Positions 1 through 7,429 are shown, counted from the first letter of the stretch. The stretch is DNA of 11,246 bases from JALSIF01 sp026981635 [NCBI: bacterium] (GCA_026981635.1 JALSIF010000270.1:1-11246), one strand, 5' to 3'. Notes: a model not told the origin generated them from the letters alone. Made by a program: numbers and translations.

Positions 1-470
1 GTGAGGCTTGCCTACAAGCGATGCCCCATTGTATTCAAATCATTGCCCCGATTCAAGGGGATTACGACAAATGGATGCTCGGGGTGAAGCCTTAGCGGCG
101 AAGCTTTTAAAGATTCAAATCATTGCCCCGATTCAAGGGGATTAAGACTAGCTGATCCAGCACAAACTCGCCGGGGTCGTAGTCAACAGCTTCATATTCA
201 AATCATTGCCCCGATTCAAGGGGATTACGACGCCACTGCGGCCCCGATGTGGGGGGCGTGGGCGTCCGGGCCGGTCATTCAAATCATTGCCCCGATTCAA
301 GGGGATTACGACTTCCCTCCTTGATAAAGGCGGGGAGCTCTTTTTTGAGCTCCCCATTCAAATCATTGCCCCGATTCAAGGGGATTACGACGAGAGAGTG
401 TGAGCACAGACCTTACCCGATAGGCACCACCTCCATTCAAATCATTGCCCCGATTCAAGGGGAATAAATA
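1..470. CRISPR. CRISPR array, right-hand end (6 repeats, 5 full spacers)
   Basis: Six copies of a 36-nt repeat lie at 33-68, 113-148, 196-231, 277-312, 356-391 and 435-470. On the plus strand each begins ATTCAAATCATTG, then has CCCC and GGGG arms around a 7-nt loop (GATTCAA), and ends ATTACGAC. Copies 1, 3, 4 and 5 are identical. Copy 2 ends ATTAAGAC (one C to A change). Copy 6 keeps the first 29 nt and then diverges to AATAAATA, so it is the terminal copy. Complete spacers are 69-112 (44 nt), 149-195 (47), 232-276 (45), 313-355 (43) and 392-434 (43). Positions 1-32 are the end of another spacer, so the array continues to the left of the window. No cas gene is present here, so the subtype is unknown; long, variable spacers fit type III or several type I systems. 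The transcribed strand is uncertain and is discussed in the findings. Confidence 0.97.
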
Positions 471-527
471 TAAATAGGCTATCTATAGAAGTCACAGAGA
501 TTCTTGATTTGGAAGTCTGGTTTTCAT
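471..527 (-). promoter_or_regulatory. AT-rich array flank, possible CRISPR leader
   Basis: Directly after the last repeat the sequence becomes very AT-rich (TAAATAGGCTATCTATAGAA and onward) in an otherwise strongly GC-rich window. AT-rich flanks with promoter elements are typical of CRISPR leaders, which would be read toward the array, that is on the minus strand. Several -10-like strings (TATAGA, TATATT) occur on that strand. Against this, the adjoining repeat is degenerate, which normally marks the leader-distal end. The flank may therefore be plain non-coding sequence. Confidence 0.3.
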
Positions 528-641
528 ATGTCTGCTGGGGTGTGGGATAGCCGGTCTGGGTGCTAAATTCGGTCAGTTGATTAACCGACTGCCAGCGAGG
601 CGGGCCACCTCTTCTGGACCCTGGTTAACCTATCCATCTTC
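508..641 (+). pseudogene. Frameshifted 5' remnant of the membrane-protein gene
   Basis: No intact start region can be found for the membrane protein that follows, yet coding-like sequence lies upstream in two frames. From 508 to about 600 one frame reads a hydrophobic, glycine-rich stretch including CLLGCGIAGLGAKFGQLINR and LPA. From 585 the frame of the downstream gene is already open and reads SEAGHLFWTLVNLSIF, which completes a membrane helix running into the annotated GTG. The two frames join plausibly at 590-600 if one base has been lost. The first frame has no ATG, GTG or TTG start after its stop at 505-507, so the 5' end seems missing as well. A decayed gene beside the CRISPR array is my inference; a sequencing error is the main alternative for the frameshift. 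Confidence 0.4.
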
Positions 642-1187
642 GTGCCGGCAGGCCTCAGCGTCTATCTGGTCTGGCAGCTAAAACTACCCAAGCCCAACCA
701 CATCGCCCTGGCCTATGTGGTGGGGCTGTTTGCTTTGCTGGGGCTGGCTTACCTGCTCCTTCCCCCTTTCTACCTGGTGTTTAGAAGCCCCATTGAGGTG
801 CCGGAGCGGCTCCCCGGGGTGGTGAGGAACCTGATCCTGTTTAGCCTGGCCTTCCCGGTAAATCTCTCCCAGGGGGTGAATGTGGCCCTGTGGGGCTACC
901 TGTGGCTCACCCGAGGGCGGGTGGTGGTGGAACTGATTCGCCCCCACCCCCTGCTCTCCCTGCTGGGCATCATTCTGGGACCGCTGGCCTACCTCATCAC
1001 CCTGCCGGTGTGGGGGAGCTACTTTGCCCTCCTCACCCTGGCGGTAGGGGCGCTGGTGGTGAGCTGGGCCGAGGTGAGGGCGATGCTCTTTGTGCGCCTC
1101 TACAACTGGCTGGTGCGGGAGGAGGGAGCGATCATATCCTTCGGCAGGCGGCTCACCGGCGGGCTGGGGGCGGGGCGGAGGGAGTAG
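642..1187 (+). CDS. Polytopic membrane protein, unknown function, probably 5'-incomplete
   Basis: I do not recognise this protein. The readable frame from GTG 642 gives 181 residues with about five hydrophobic segments: near residues 1-14, 22-48 (ALAYVVGLFALLGLAYLL), 65-90, 103-120 and 125-145. They are joined by short loops, and a basic C-terminal tail follows. It is surely an integral inner-membrane protein. GTG 642 is only the first usable start codon. The frame stays open back to 585 and encodes the first half of the first membrane helix, so the true N-terminus lay further upstream and is probably disrupted. No ribosome binding site precedes 642. The stop codon TAG (1185-1187) directly abuts the stop codon of mutL on the other strand. 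No catalytic or binding motif is visible, so no function is proposed. Confidence 0.5.
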   Translation: MPAGLSVYLVWQLKLPKPNHIALAYVVGLFALLGLAYLLLPPFYLVFRSPIEVPERLPGVVRNLILFSLAFPVNLSQGVNVALWGYLWLTRGRVVVELIRPHPLLSLLGIILGPLAYLITLPVWGSYFALLTLAVGALVVSWAEVRAMLFVRLYNWLVREEGAIISFGRRLTGGLGAGRRE

Positions 1188-3074
1188 CTAGCCCCGGTCG
1201 CGAAGAAATAGCTTCTCCAGCTCCCGGCCGGGGAGGGTGACGATGGTGGGGCGGCCGTGGGGGCAGCTTGAGGCGTCGGGCAGGGCGATGAGCTCTGCCA
1301 CCAGGGCCTCCATTTGGGCGGGGGAGAGGGCCTCGCCTGCCTTGATGGCGCTGCGGCAGGCCAGGCGGGCGGCGAGCTCCTTTACCAGCCGTTCCTCCTC
1401 CCGGGGCGCCTCCGGGTCGGCGAAGGCCTCCAGGAGTGAGGTCAGGTCCTGGGCGGAGATGCGCTCGGCCAGGAAGGGGGGAAGCTCCTCCACCAGCAGG
1501 CGGTCCCCCGCCGGGCGGGCCACCACCCCCAGGCTGGCAAGCAGGGCGGGGGCCTGGCGGGCAAGCTCGGCCGCCGGGGCAGAGAGGTTCACCTCCAGGG
1601 GGAAGAGTAGCCGCTGGCGCTTGATGCGCTCCGCCCCGCCCGCCCGGTAGACCTCCCACAGGCGGGCAAACTGGATGCGCTCGTGGGCCGAGTGCTGGTC
1701 CACCAGGAAGAGCTCCCCGCCGCTCACCAGGGCGATGTAGGTGAGCTCCACCTGACCCAGGATGCGGCGCTCCTCGGTGGCCAGGCGGGCGGCGATCCGC
1801 CCCTGCTCGGCAAGGCGCTTCCACTGGGAGGGGAGCTGGGCGGCCGCCTCCCTCTCCGGGGGAGAAGCGGGGGCGGCCGGCTCCACCACCGAGAGCTCCT
1901 CCCGGCGGCCGGCGGGGCGCTCGGGGGGGACGATGGGGCGGCCCTCCTCAATCACCGGGATGCCCCGCTCCTCCTCCCCCTGGGTAGACCTCAGCTCAGC
2001 CTGGGTTAGTTCCTTGGTGGGGCGAAGGGGTGGGGGAGGGGCACCGTAGATCTTTTCGGAAAGCTCCCTCCGCTTCTCCACCGCATGGGTGGCGAGGGCG
2101 CCGCGCAGGGCCTCCCTGATCAGGGTTAGCACCAGCTGGGGCTCGGCAAAGTCCACCTCCAGCTTCTGGGGGTGGACGTTTACGTCCAGCTCCTCCGGGG
2201 GCACCTCCAGGAAGAGGAAGACCACCGCCTTCTTCTCCGCCGAAAGGTACTGGAAGTAGCCCTCGTCCACCGCCTTGCCGAGGAGGGGGATGCGCACCGG
2301 GCGGCGGTTGACGAAGATGAGCTGGGAGGCGCGGTTTCGCCGGTGGATGGTGGGCGGAGCGGCAAGCCCCCACAGGCGGTAGCCGCGGTGCTCCTTCTCC
2401 ACCGGGATGAGGGCGGCGGCAAGCTCGGGGTCATAGAGCAGGGCGATCACCTCCCTAAGCTCACCCTCCCCGCGGGTGCGAAGCACCTCCCCCCCGTCCA
2501 GGGTGAGGGAGAAGGAGACCCGGGGGAAGGCGAGGGCGTAGGTGGAGAGGGTGCGTACCAGGTGGTGGCGCTCGGTGCGGGGGGAGCGGAAGAACTTGCG
2601 CCTCACTGGAACCGAGTAGAAGAGGTCGGCCACCTCCACCTCGGTACCCGGCTGGATGGGCACCTCCCCCTGCTCCACTACCTTGCCGGCATGGACGGTG
2701 ACGAAGCGGCCCACCTCCTGGCCCGGGGGGCGGCTTATGAGGGTGAGGCGGCTTACCGCCGCGATGGCGGCCAGGGCCTCGCCGCGAAAGCCCATCTGGC
2801 CGAAGCCCCGGTAGAGGTCGGCAAGGCTTCTTATCTTTGAGGTGTGGTGGGGAAGGACGGCCCGGGGGAGGTCCTCGGCCAGGATCCCCTCCCCGTCGTC
2901 GCGCACCCGGATGAGGCTGCGGCCGGCCTGAACCGCCTCCACCGAGATGGTCCTGGCGCCCGCATCCAGGGAGTTTTCTATCAGCTCCTTTACCACCGAA
3001 GTGGGGTGCTCCACCACCTCGCCGGCGGCAAGCTTTTCCGCCTCTCCGGGGGGGAGGGGGTGGATCCTTCCCAT
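1188..3074 (-). CDS. mutL: DNA mismatch repair protein MutL
   Basis: MutL links mismatch recognition by MutS to strand incision and removal in the cytoplasm. The 628-residue product has the GHKL ATPase domain at its N-terminus: ELIENSLDAGA (Glu30, Asn34), DDGEGI at 59-64 and GFRGEAL at 95-101. A proline-rich linker follows at about 335-420, then the C-terminal dimerisation/endonuclease domain. That domain shows the metal-site motifs of nicking MutL proteins: DQHSAHE at 459-465, ACR at 572-574, CPHGRP at 604-609 and FLR at 623-625. This suggests an intrinsic endonuclease, as in bacteria lacking MutH. The first motif departs from the usual DQHA-x2-E-x4-E form (Ser for Ala, Ala for the last Glu). 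I chose ATG 3074 because the protein then begins MGRIHPLPPGEAEKLAAGEV, matching the family. The open frame extends 19 codons further upstream without family similarity. No Shine-Dalgarno is present; a TACAAT box lies 6 nt upstream. mutS is not in the window. Confidence 0.96.
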   Translation of the reverse strand: MGRIHPLPPGEAEKLAAGEVVEHPTSVVKELIENSLDAGARTISVEAVQAGRSLIRVRDDGEGILAEDLPRAVLPHHTSKIRSLADLYRGFGQMGFRGEALAAIAAVSRLTLISRPPGQEVGRFVTVHAGKVVEQGEVPIQPGTEVEVADLFYSVPVRRKFFRSPRTERHHLVRTLSTYALAFPRVSFSLTLDGGEVLRTRGEGELREVIALLYDPELAAALIPVEKEHRGYRLWGLAAPPTIHRRNRASQLIFVNRRPVRIPLLGKAVDEGYFQYLSAEKKAVVFLFLEVPPEELDVNVHPQKLEVDFAEPQLVLTLIREALRGALATHAVEKRRELSEKIYGAPPPPLRPTKELTQAELRSTQGEEERGIPVIEEGRPIVPPERPAGRREELSVVEPAAPASPPEREAAAQLPSQWKRLAEQGRIAARLATEERRILGQVELTYIALVSGGELFLVDQHSAHERIQFARLWEVYRAGGAERIKRQRLLFPLEVNLSAPAAELARQAPALLASLGVVARPAGDRLLVEELPPFLAERISAQDLTSLLEAFADPEAPREEERLVKELAARLACRSAIKAGEALSPAQMEALVAELIALPDASSCPHGRPTIVTLPGRELEKLFLRDRG

Positions 3075-3080
3075 GGGGTG

Positions 3081-3086
3081 ATTGTA
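3081..3086 (-). promoter_or_regulatory. mutL -10 box (likely leaderless transcript)
   Basis: On the minus strand TACAAT ends 6 nt before the mutL ATG at 3074, so transcription would start at or next to the A of the start codon. The intervening CACCCC contains no ribosome binding site. I see no good -35 hexamer 16-18 nt further upstream. The box lies in the 34-nt gap after the beta-propeller gene, so mutL may be transcribed both from here and by read-through. Confidence 0.45.
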
Positions 3087-3108
3087 GGTGAGGGGTAGGC
3101 GGGGCGGG

Positions 3109-4104
3109 TTAGGGGTTCCCCATAACCGCAACCCAGAAGGGGGGACCGGCGATGGGGATGGTGCGCACCACCTTCTCCCTGGTGAGGTCCACCATCGCCA
3201 CCCCGGGCGGGTCGGTGAGGGCCACGTAGAGCAAGCGGCCGCTCATGTCGGTGCGCAGGCCGTGGGGACCGCCCCCTACCCGGATGGTGGAGAGGGGGGC
3301 AGGCCCGATGGGGTCAAAGACGCTCACCTCCTCTCCCCCGATGCCGGAGACATAGACCCGCCTGCCATCGGGGGAGACGTCCACCCCGTGGTGGCCGCGG
3401 CTGAGTTTGAAGGTGGCCACCACTTGGCCGGAGGCAAGATCAACCGCAATGAGCAGATCCCGCTCCCGGTCGGCCACAAACAGGCGCGCGCCGTCGGGGG
3501 TGATGTCCAGGTTGTGGGGAGCACCGCCCAGGGGGACCTTCCCAATCAGCTTTGCCCGGGCGGAGTCAACCACCGCCACCGCCCCCTCCCCCTGGAGGGT
3601 GACGTAGATCCGCTTGCCGTCGGGGGAGAAGACCAGGTTGTGGGGCTGGCTTCCCACCGCCACCTCACTGGCCTCATCCGGCCGGTCCAGGGGGATCAGG
3701 GTGAGGGTGCCGGCTCCCTCGTTGGCCACGGCCAGGAGGCGGCCGGCGGGGCTGAACTTGACCCCCTTGGGGGTCTGCCCCACCGGGTAAGTGGCAATAA
3801 GCCGGCGGCCCTCAGGCTCAAGCAGGTAGACCCGGTGCTTGGCGCTGTCGGTGAGGGCGATGAGCCTGCCGTCGGGGGAGAGGGCGAGGTAGGTGGTCTT
3901 GGCGCCAAGGACGAGCCACTCGGTGGCCTCGCCCTGGCTGGTCAGGGAGACCGCTCCACCCTGGTCCCTGAGGCTTACCCAAAAGAGCTGTGCGGGAGGG
4001 CCAGATCTATCGGCTGAGGGGGCAAGCAGGAGGGAAAGCAGGAGGAGGGAAAGGGCGAGGCGGACAAAAAGCAAGTGGGTCCTTCCTAAGGCAGGCTTCT
4101 TCAT
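3109..4104 (-). CDS. Exported YVTN/NHL-type beta-propeller protein
   Basis: The 331-residue product starts with a signal sequence: basic residues (MKKPALGRTHLLFVR), then a leucine-rich core to about residue 28 (LALSLLLLSLLLAPS). It is therefore exported to the periplasm or cell surface, or anchored by an uncleaved helix. There is no lipobox cysteine. The rest is a beta-propeller made of repeats with the pattern SPDGRxxYV. The turn glycine occurs at 79, 121, 163, 205, 247 and 289, an exact 42-residue period, which gives six clear blades plus a probable seventh formed from the N-terminal part. Each blade also carries a GxxPHxL/V motif, as in YVTN-family and lactonase-like propellers. Such proteins serve as ligand-binding or enzyme scaffolds and the fold alone does not reveal the substrate. 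The gene lies 34 nt upstream of mutL on the same strand and diverges from ftsH. Its ATG at 4104 is preceded by GGGGAT, a weak ribosome site. Confidence 0.85.
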   Translation of the reverse strand: MKKPALGRTHLLFVRLALSLLLLSLLLAPSADRSGPPAQLFWVSLRDQGGAVSLTSQGEATEWLVLGAKTTYLALSPDGRLIALTDSAKHRVYLLEPEGRRLIATYPVGQTPKGVKFSPAGRLLAVANEGAGTLTLIPLDRPDEASEVAVGSQPHNLVFSPDGKRIYVTLQGEGAVAVVDSARAKLIGKVPLGGAPHNLDITPDGARLFVADRERDLLIAVDLASGQVVATFKLSRGHHGVDVSPDGRRVYVSGIGGEEVSVFDPIGPAPLSTIRVGGGPHGLRTDMSGRLLYVALTDPPGVAMVDLTREKVVRTIPIAGPPFWVAVMGNP

Positions 4105-4117
4105 ATCCCCGGGGGGT

Positions 4118-4123
4118 ATTTTA
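4118..4123 (-). promoter_or_regulatory. -10 box of the beta-propeller gene
   Basis: TAAAAT on the minus strand lies 13 nt before the ATG at 4104, giving a predicted leader of only about 6 nt. No convincing -35 element is seen upstream. It lies in the 151-nt divergent region shared with ftsH. Confidence 0.35.
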
Positions 4124-4255
4124 GTCCAGCGGCGGGTAACCTTCCCCGAGGAAGGGAAACCCGGCGCGGCGGCGGGGGACTAACTTTCTCCCGGCGGGGT
4201 ATTAGGGATAGAACTTGGTAGGCTTAGGTACAGTCTATCTTTCCAGGCAAGGCCG

Positions 4256-6280
4256 ATGACACAGCCACCGGGACAGAAGCGCGGAGAGGGGGCGGCGGGG
4301 CCGTCGCGCGGCTCCCACTTTGTCTTCCTGATGATCGCCCTTCTGGTCTTTGTGATCATCTGGAGCACCTTCAGTGGCCGCAGCCAGCTCACCCTCTCCT
4401 ACAGCGAATACCTGGACCTTATTGAACAGGGGCAGATCCGCACCGCGGTGGTTCACCCCGACACCCTGGAGGTGACCGGCGAGTTCAACGGCACCGAGCG
4501 GCGGGGAGGGGGTGCATACACCAGCTACCGGGTGCGCTTTCCCACCTCGGAGGCGCTGGACCGGGTGACCCAGAAGCTCATTGAGGAGGAGGTCAAGGTG
4601 GAGACCTCCGAGCCCTCGGTGTGGACCAACCTGTTTAGCCCCCAGATGCTCATCCTGATCCTGTTGGTGCTGGGGCCCCTGGTCTTGATCTTTTGGCTGT
4701 TTAGCCGCCAGATGCAGGTCTCCGGCCAGTCCCAGGCCTTCAACTTCGGCAAGTCCCGCGCCCAGCTCTACGAGGGGAAGGTGGGGGTGACCTTCAAGGA
4801 TGTGGCCGGGGTGGAGGAGGCCAAGGAGGAGCTGGCCGAGGTGGTGGATTTCCTTAAGAACCCCAAGAAGTACACCGCCATGGGGGCCCAGATCCCCAAG
4901 GGCATCCTCTTGGTGGGCCCGCCGGGGACGGGAAAGACCCTGCTTGCCCGGGCGGTGGCGGGAGAGGCGGGGGTCCCCTTCTTCTACATCAGCGGCTCTG
5001 ACTTTGTGGAGATGTTCGTCGGGGTGGGGGCTGCCCGGGTGCGCGACCTTTTTGACCAGGCCAAGAAGCGGCGCCCCTGCCTGGTCTTCATTGACGAGCT
5101 TGACGCGGTGGGCCGCCGGCGCGGGGCGGGCATCGGTGGCGGCCACGACGAACGGGAGCAGACCCTGAACCAGCTCCTGGTGGAGCTGGACGGCTTTGAG
5201 GCCAACAGCGGGATCATCGTGCTTGCCGCCACCAACCGGCCAGATGTCTTGGACCCGGCGCTGCTTAGGCCGGGGCGGTTTGACCGGCGGGTGATCGTGG
5301 ACCGGCCGGACATCAAGGGTCGCATTGAGATCCTAAAGATCCACCTTCGGGACAAGCCGGTGGGGCAGGATGTGGATGTGGCGGTGCTTGCCCGGCGCAC
5401 CCCCGGCTTTACCGGCGCCGATCTCAGGAATGTGTGCAACGAGGCGGCGCTGCTGGCGGCCCGGCGGGGTAAGACCCAGATCACCATGGAGGAGTTTGAC
5501 GAGGCGATTGACAAGGTGATGGCCGGGCCGGAGCGCAAGAGCCGGGTGATCACCGAGAAGGAGAAGCGCCTGGTGGCCTACCACGAGCTGGGCCACGCCA
5601 TCACCGCCTGGGCGCTGCCCCACGCCGACCCGGTGCACAAGATATCCATCCTGCCCCGCGGACTGGCCCAGGGATATACGGTTATCCTGCCGGAGGAGGA
5701 CCGCTACTTCGCCACCCGGGAGGAGATGATGGACCGTATATCTGCCCTGCTGGGGGGTCGGGTAGCGGAGGAGCTGGTCTTCGGAGAGATCTCCACCGGG
5801 GCCTCCAACGACCTGGAGCGGGCCACCGAGATCGCCCGCGACATGGTCACCGTCTACGGGATGAGCGACCATCTTGGTCCCATCAGCTACGGCAAGCGGG
5901 GCCACGAGGTCTTCCTGGGCAAGGACCTGGTTGAGCAGCGCAACTACTCCGACCAGATCGCCTACCTGATTGACCAGGAGGTGCGCCGCATCGTTGACGA
6001 CTGCTACGACCAGGCCCGGGAGGTGCTCAAGAAGTACCTGCCCCACCTCCACTTCCTGGCCGAGGTGATCATGGACCGGGAGCATCTCAGGCGGGAGGAG
6101 TTTGAGGCCATCATGGAGAGCTTTGACCCCGACAACCCGCCCCAGTACAGGCCGGGTGGGCCACTCCCCATCCCGCCCAAGGGGGGGAAGAAGAAGCCCC
6201 CCGCCCCGGAGGTCTCTCCCCAGCAGGAGACCAAGCCGGCCGAGGGGGAGGACTTCGTCCCTGGCCCAGCGCCAGCCTAG
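4256..6280 (+). CDS. ftsH: ATP-dependent zinc metalloprotease FtsH
   Basis: FtsH is a membrane-anchored hexameric AAA+ protease that extracts and degrades misfolded membrane proteins and selected cytosolic regulators. The 674-residue product has the complete layout. Membrane helices lie at about 22-39 and 130-149, flanking an external domain. The AAA+ module has Walker A GPPGTGKT (221-228), Walker B LVFIDE (276-281) and the second region of homology [20 protein letters not shown] with arginine fingers Arg341 and Arg344. The protease domain has zinc site HELGH (443-447) and the third ligand Asp519 in [10 protein letters not shown]. The C-terminal tail, about 630-674, is rich in proline, lysine and glycine and is likely disordered. 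ATG 4256 is supported by a charged N-terminal tail before the first helix and by AAGG four nt upstream, a modest ribosome site. It is transcribed alone, divergent from the beta-propeller gene and convergent with lgt (29 nt between stop codons). No catalytic residue is missing. Confidence 0.98.
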   Translation: MTQPPGQKRGEGAAGPSRGSHFVFLMIALLVFVIIWSTFSGRSQLTLSYSEYLDLIEQGQIRTAVVHPDTLEVTGEFNGTERRGGGAYTSYRVRFPTSEALDRVTQKLIEEEVKVETSEPSVWTNLFSPQMLILILLVLGPLVLIFWLFSRQMQVSGQSQAFNFGKSRAQLYEGKVGVTFKDVAGVEEAKEELAEVVDFLKNPKKYTAMGAQIPKGILLVGPPGTGKTLLARAVAGEAGVPFFYISGSDFVEMFVGVGAARVRDLFDQAKKRRPCLVFIDELDAVGRRRGAGIGGGHDEREQTLNQLLVELDGFEANSGIIVLAATNRPDVLDPALLRPGRFDRRVIVDRPDIKGRIEILKIHLRDKPVGQDVDVAVLARRTPGFTGADLRNVCNEAALLAARRGKTQITMEEFDEAIDKVMAGPERKSRVITEKEKRLVAYHELGHAITAWALPHADPVHKISILPRGLAQGYTVILPEEDRYFATREEMMDRISALLGGRVAEELVFGEISTGASNDLERATEIARDMVTVYGMSDHLGPISYGKRGHEVFLGKDLVEQRNYSDQIAYLIDQEVRRIVDDCYDQAREVLKKYLPHLHFLAEVIMDREHLRREEFEAIMESFDPDNPPQYRPGGPLPIPPKGGKKKPPAPEVSPQQETKPAEGEDFVPGPAPA

Positions 6281-6309
6281 CCCAGGGCCGGCATGCTTCC
6301 GGTGGATGA

Positions 6310-7380
6310 TCAGGCTGCCTTGGCCTGCCTCTTCTTGGCCAGCTCGTAGGCCCGGCCCATCTCCCACTCCACCGGCGGCTTGATCTTTCTGGGGATGCCC
6401 AGGGCGGCAAGCTGTTCCTTGCTCAGCTTTATGCCCCGCTCGTGGGCAACATACAAGGGATAGGGGATGCCCTGCTTCTGGTACTGCTCGCGCTTTCTCA
6501 GGAAGAGGTTTCGGGTGTAGATGGTAAGGATGATGGAGCCCACGATCAGGGGGATGGAGACCAGCTGGGTCATGGTGAAGATCTGCCAGCCGTAGTCGGG
6601 CCCGCCGGCCACCGGCCAGTGCCAGTGGACCGCCCGGAAGGGCTCCTCAATGAGGGAGCGGGTTAGTGAGTAGGTGATGATCCAGCCGTAGAAGCAGACC
6701 CCGTCGTAGAGCTTTTTGCGGTAGAGGTACCAGACCACCAGGAAGGTGACCAGTCCAACGATCATGCCGTAGATCTCGGTGGGGTGGCGCCAGATGATCA
6801 CCGAGGGATCGCCATAGGCCCCCACCTGGGCGTGCCACTCGTCGTAGGGGAAGTTCATCGCCCAGGGTATCTTGGAGGGGAAGTCCCAGCTTGAAGGGTC
6901 ATTCCAGGGCACTTTCTCTACCTTCCAGCCGGTTATGTCGCCGTTCATGAAGTTGCCGATGCGCACCAGAAAGACCCCCAGGGCGATGCCCGGGGCCAGG
7001 GAGTCGGTCACCTGCATGAAGCTCACCGGCCGGTTGCGGAAGAACCACCAGGCGGCTATGCCGCCAAAGATCAGCGAGCCGTGGATGGAGATGCCCCCGT
7101 TCCAGAAGGCGACGATGTCGTAGAGGTCTCTTAGCTGGAGGCCGTCAGTCAGGAGGGGGGCAAAGTCGCTTCCCCAGCTGGTAACCACATAGACCAGCCG
7201 GGCGCCGATGATGCCGGCTACGATCATCAGGAAGGTCCCCTCCCAGAGCTGGTCGCCGTCAAGCTTGCGCTCCTTCATGAGCTTCACCGCCCAAAAGAGG
7301 GTGATGAGCATGGATGCGGCCATGAGGATGCCGTACCAGCGAACGGGGCGGCCAAAGAGTTCAAATACGTCCGGTTGCAT
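6310..7380 (-). CDS. lgt: Prolipoprotein diacylglyceryl transferase Lgt
   Basis: Lgt transfers diacylglyceryl from phosphatidylglycerol to the lipobox cysteine of prolipoproteins, the first step of lipoprotein maturation in the inner membrane. The 356-residue product has about seven membrane segments and the family residues: Tyr16 in RWYG, Arg61 and Tyr64 in GARLVYV, His100 in ISIHGSL, the Lgt signature RIGNFMNGDITG (140-151), HPTEIYG (199-205), and Arg241/Glu245 in LTRSLIEE. By alignment from memory, the glutamate of the E. coli signature (RLGNFINGE) is Asp148 here. After the last helix (near 290) a basic tail of about 65 residues extends the protein beyond the usual 260-300. The loop at 152-196 is also longer than usual. 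ATG 7380 is preceded by AGGGAGA with 7-nt spacing. The gene follows gpsA after 49 nt and is probably cotranscribed with it. Confidence 0.96.
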   Translation of the reverse strand: MQPDVFELFGRPVRWYGILMAASMLITLFWAVKLMKERKLDGDQLWEGTFLMIVAGIIGARLVYVVTSWGSDFAPLLTDGLQLRDLYDIVAFWNGGISIHGSLIFGGIAAWWFFRNRPVSFMQVTDSLAPGIALGVFLVRIGNFMNGDITGWKVEKVPWNDPSSWDFPSKIPWAMNFPYDEWHAQVGAYGDPSVIIWRHPTEIYGMIVGLVTFLVVWYLYRKKLYDGVCFYGWIITYSLTRSLIEEPFRAVHWHWPVAGGPDYGWQIFTMTQLVSIPLIVGSIILTIYTRNLFLRKREQYQKQGIPYPLYVAHERGIKLSKEQLAALGIPRKIKPPVEWEMGRAYELAKKRQAKAA

Positions 7381-7387
7381 GTCGGCT

Positions 7388-7394
7388 TCTCCCT
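7388..7394 (-). promoter_or_regulatory. lgt ribosome binding site
   Basis: AGGGAGA on the minus strand ends 7 nt before the lgt ATG at 7380. It supports that start. It also contrasts with the lack of such a site before gpsA, mutL and lexA, as expected for the second gene of an operon. Confidence 0.7.
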
Positions 7395-7429
7395 GTTGGG
7401 CTGAGGTTGTCCGGCTGACTAGGCTCGGC

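Noticed and set aside
332-355. Spacer hairpin with T-run as an intrinsic terminator inside the array
   Set aside because: The six Ts are in the loop, not after the stem, so it lacks terminator form; it is reported as a structured spacer instead.
148-467. Short reading frames across the CRISPR array on both strands
   Set aside because: They translate the repeats themselves (recurring PRFKGITT or VVIPLNRGND) and carry no independent coding signal.
3075-3131. N-terminal extension of MutL by 19 residues
   Set aside because: It overlaps the end of the upstream gene, and its sequence is unlike MutL, which begins at the IHPLPP segment after ATG 3074.
2172-4017. Long plus-strand reading frames opposite mutL and the beta-propeller gene (up to 309 residues)
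   Set aside because: High G+C removes stop codons on the opposite strand. These frames have biased, motif-free translations, while the minus-strand frames match known families throughout.
4205-4255. ftsH promoter (TTGGTA with TATCTT or TACAGT)
   Set aside because: Neither combination has proper spacing or good matches, so I did not annotate it, although a promoter must lie in this divergent region.
6281-6309. Possible bidirectional terminator between ftsH and lgt
   Set aside because: The 29-nt gap has only 4-bp arms (CCGG and CCGG) and no T-run on either strand, too weak to call.
4235-6367. Long minus-strand reading frames opposite ftsH (303 and 344 residues)
   Set aside because: They are antisense shadows of an intact ftsH with all catalytic motifs, and their histidine- and glycine-rich translations match no family.
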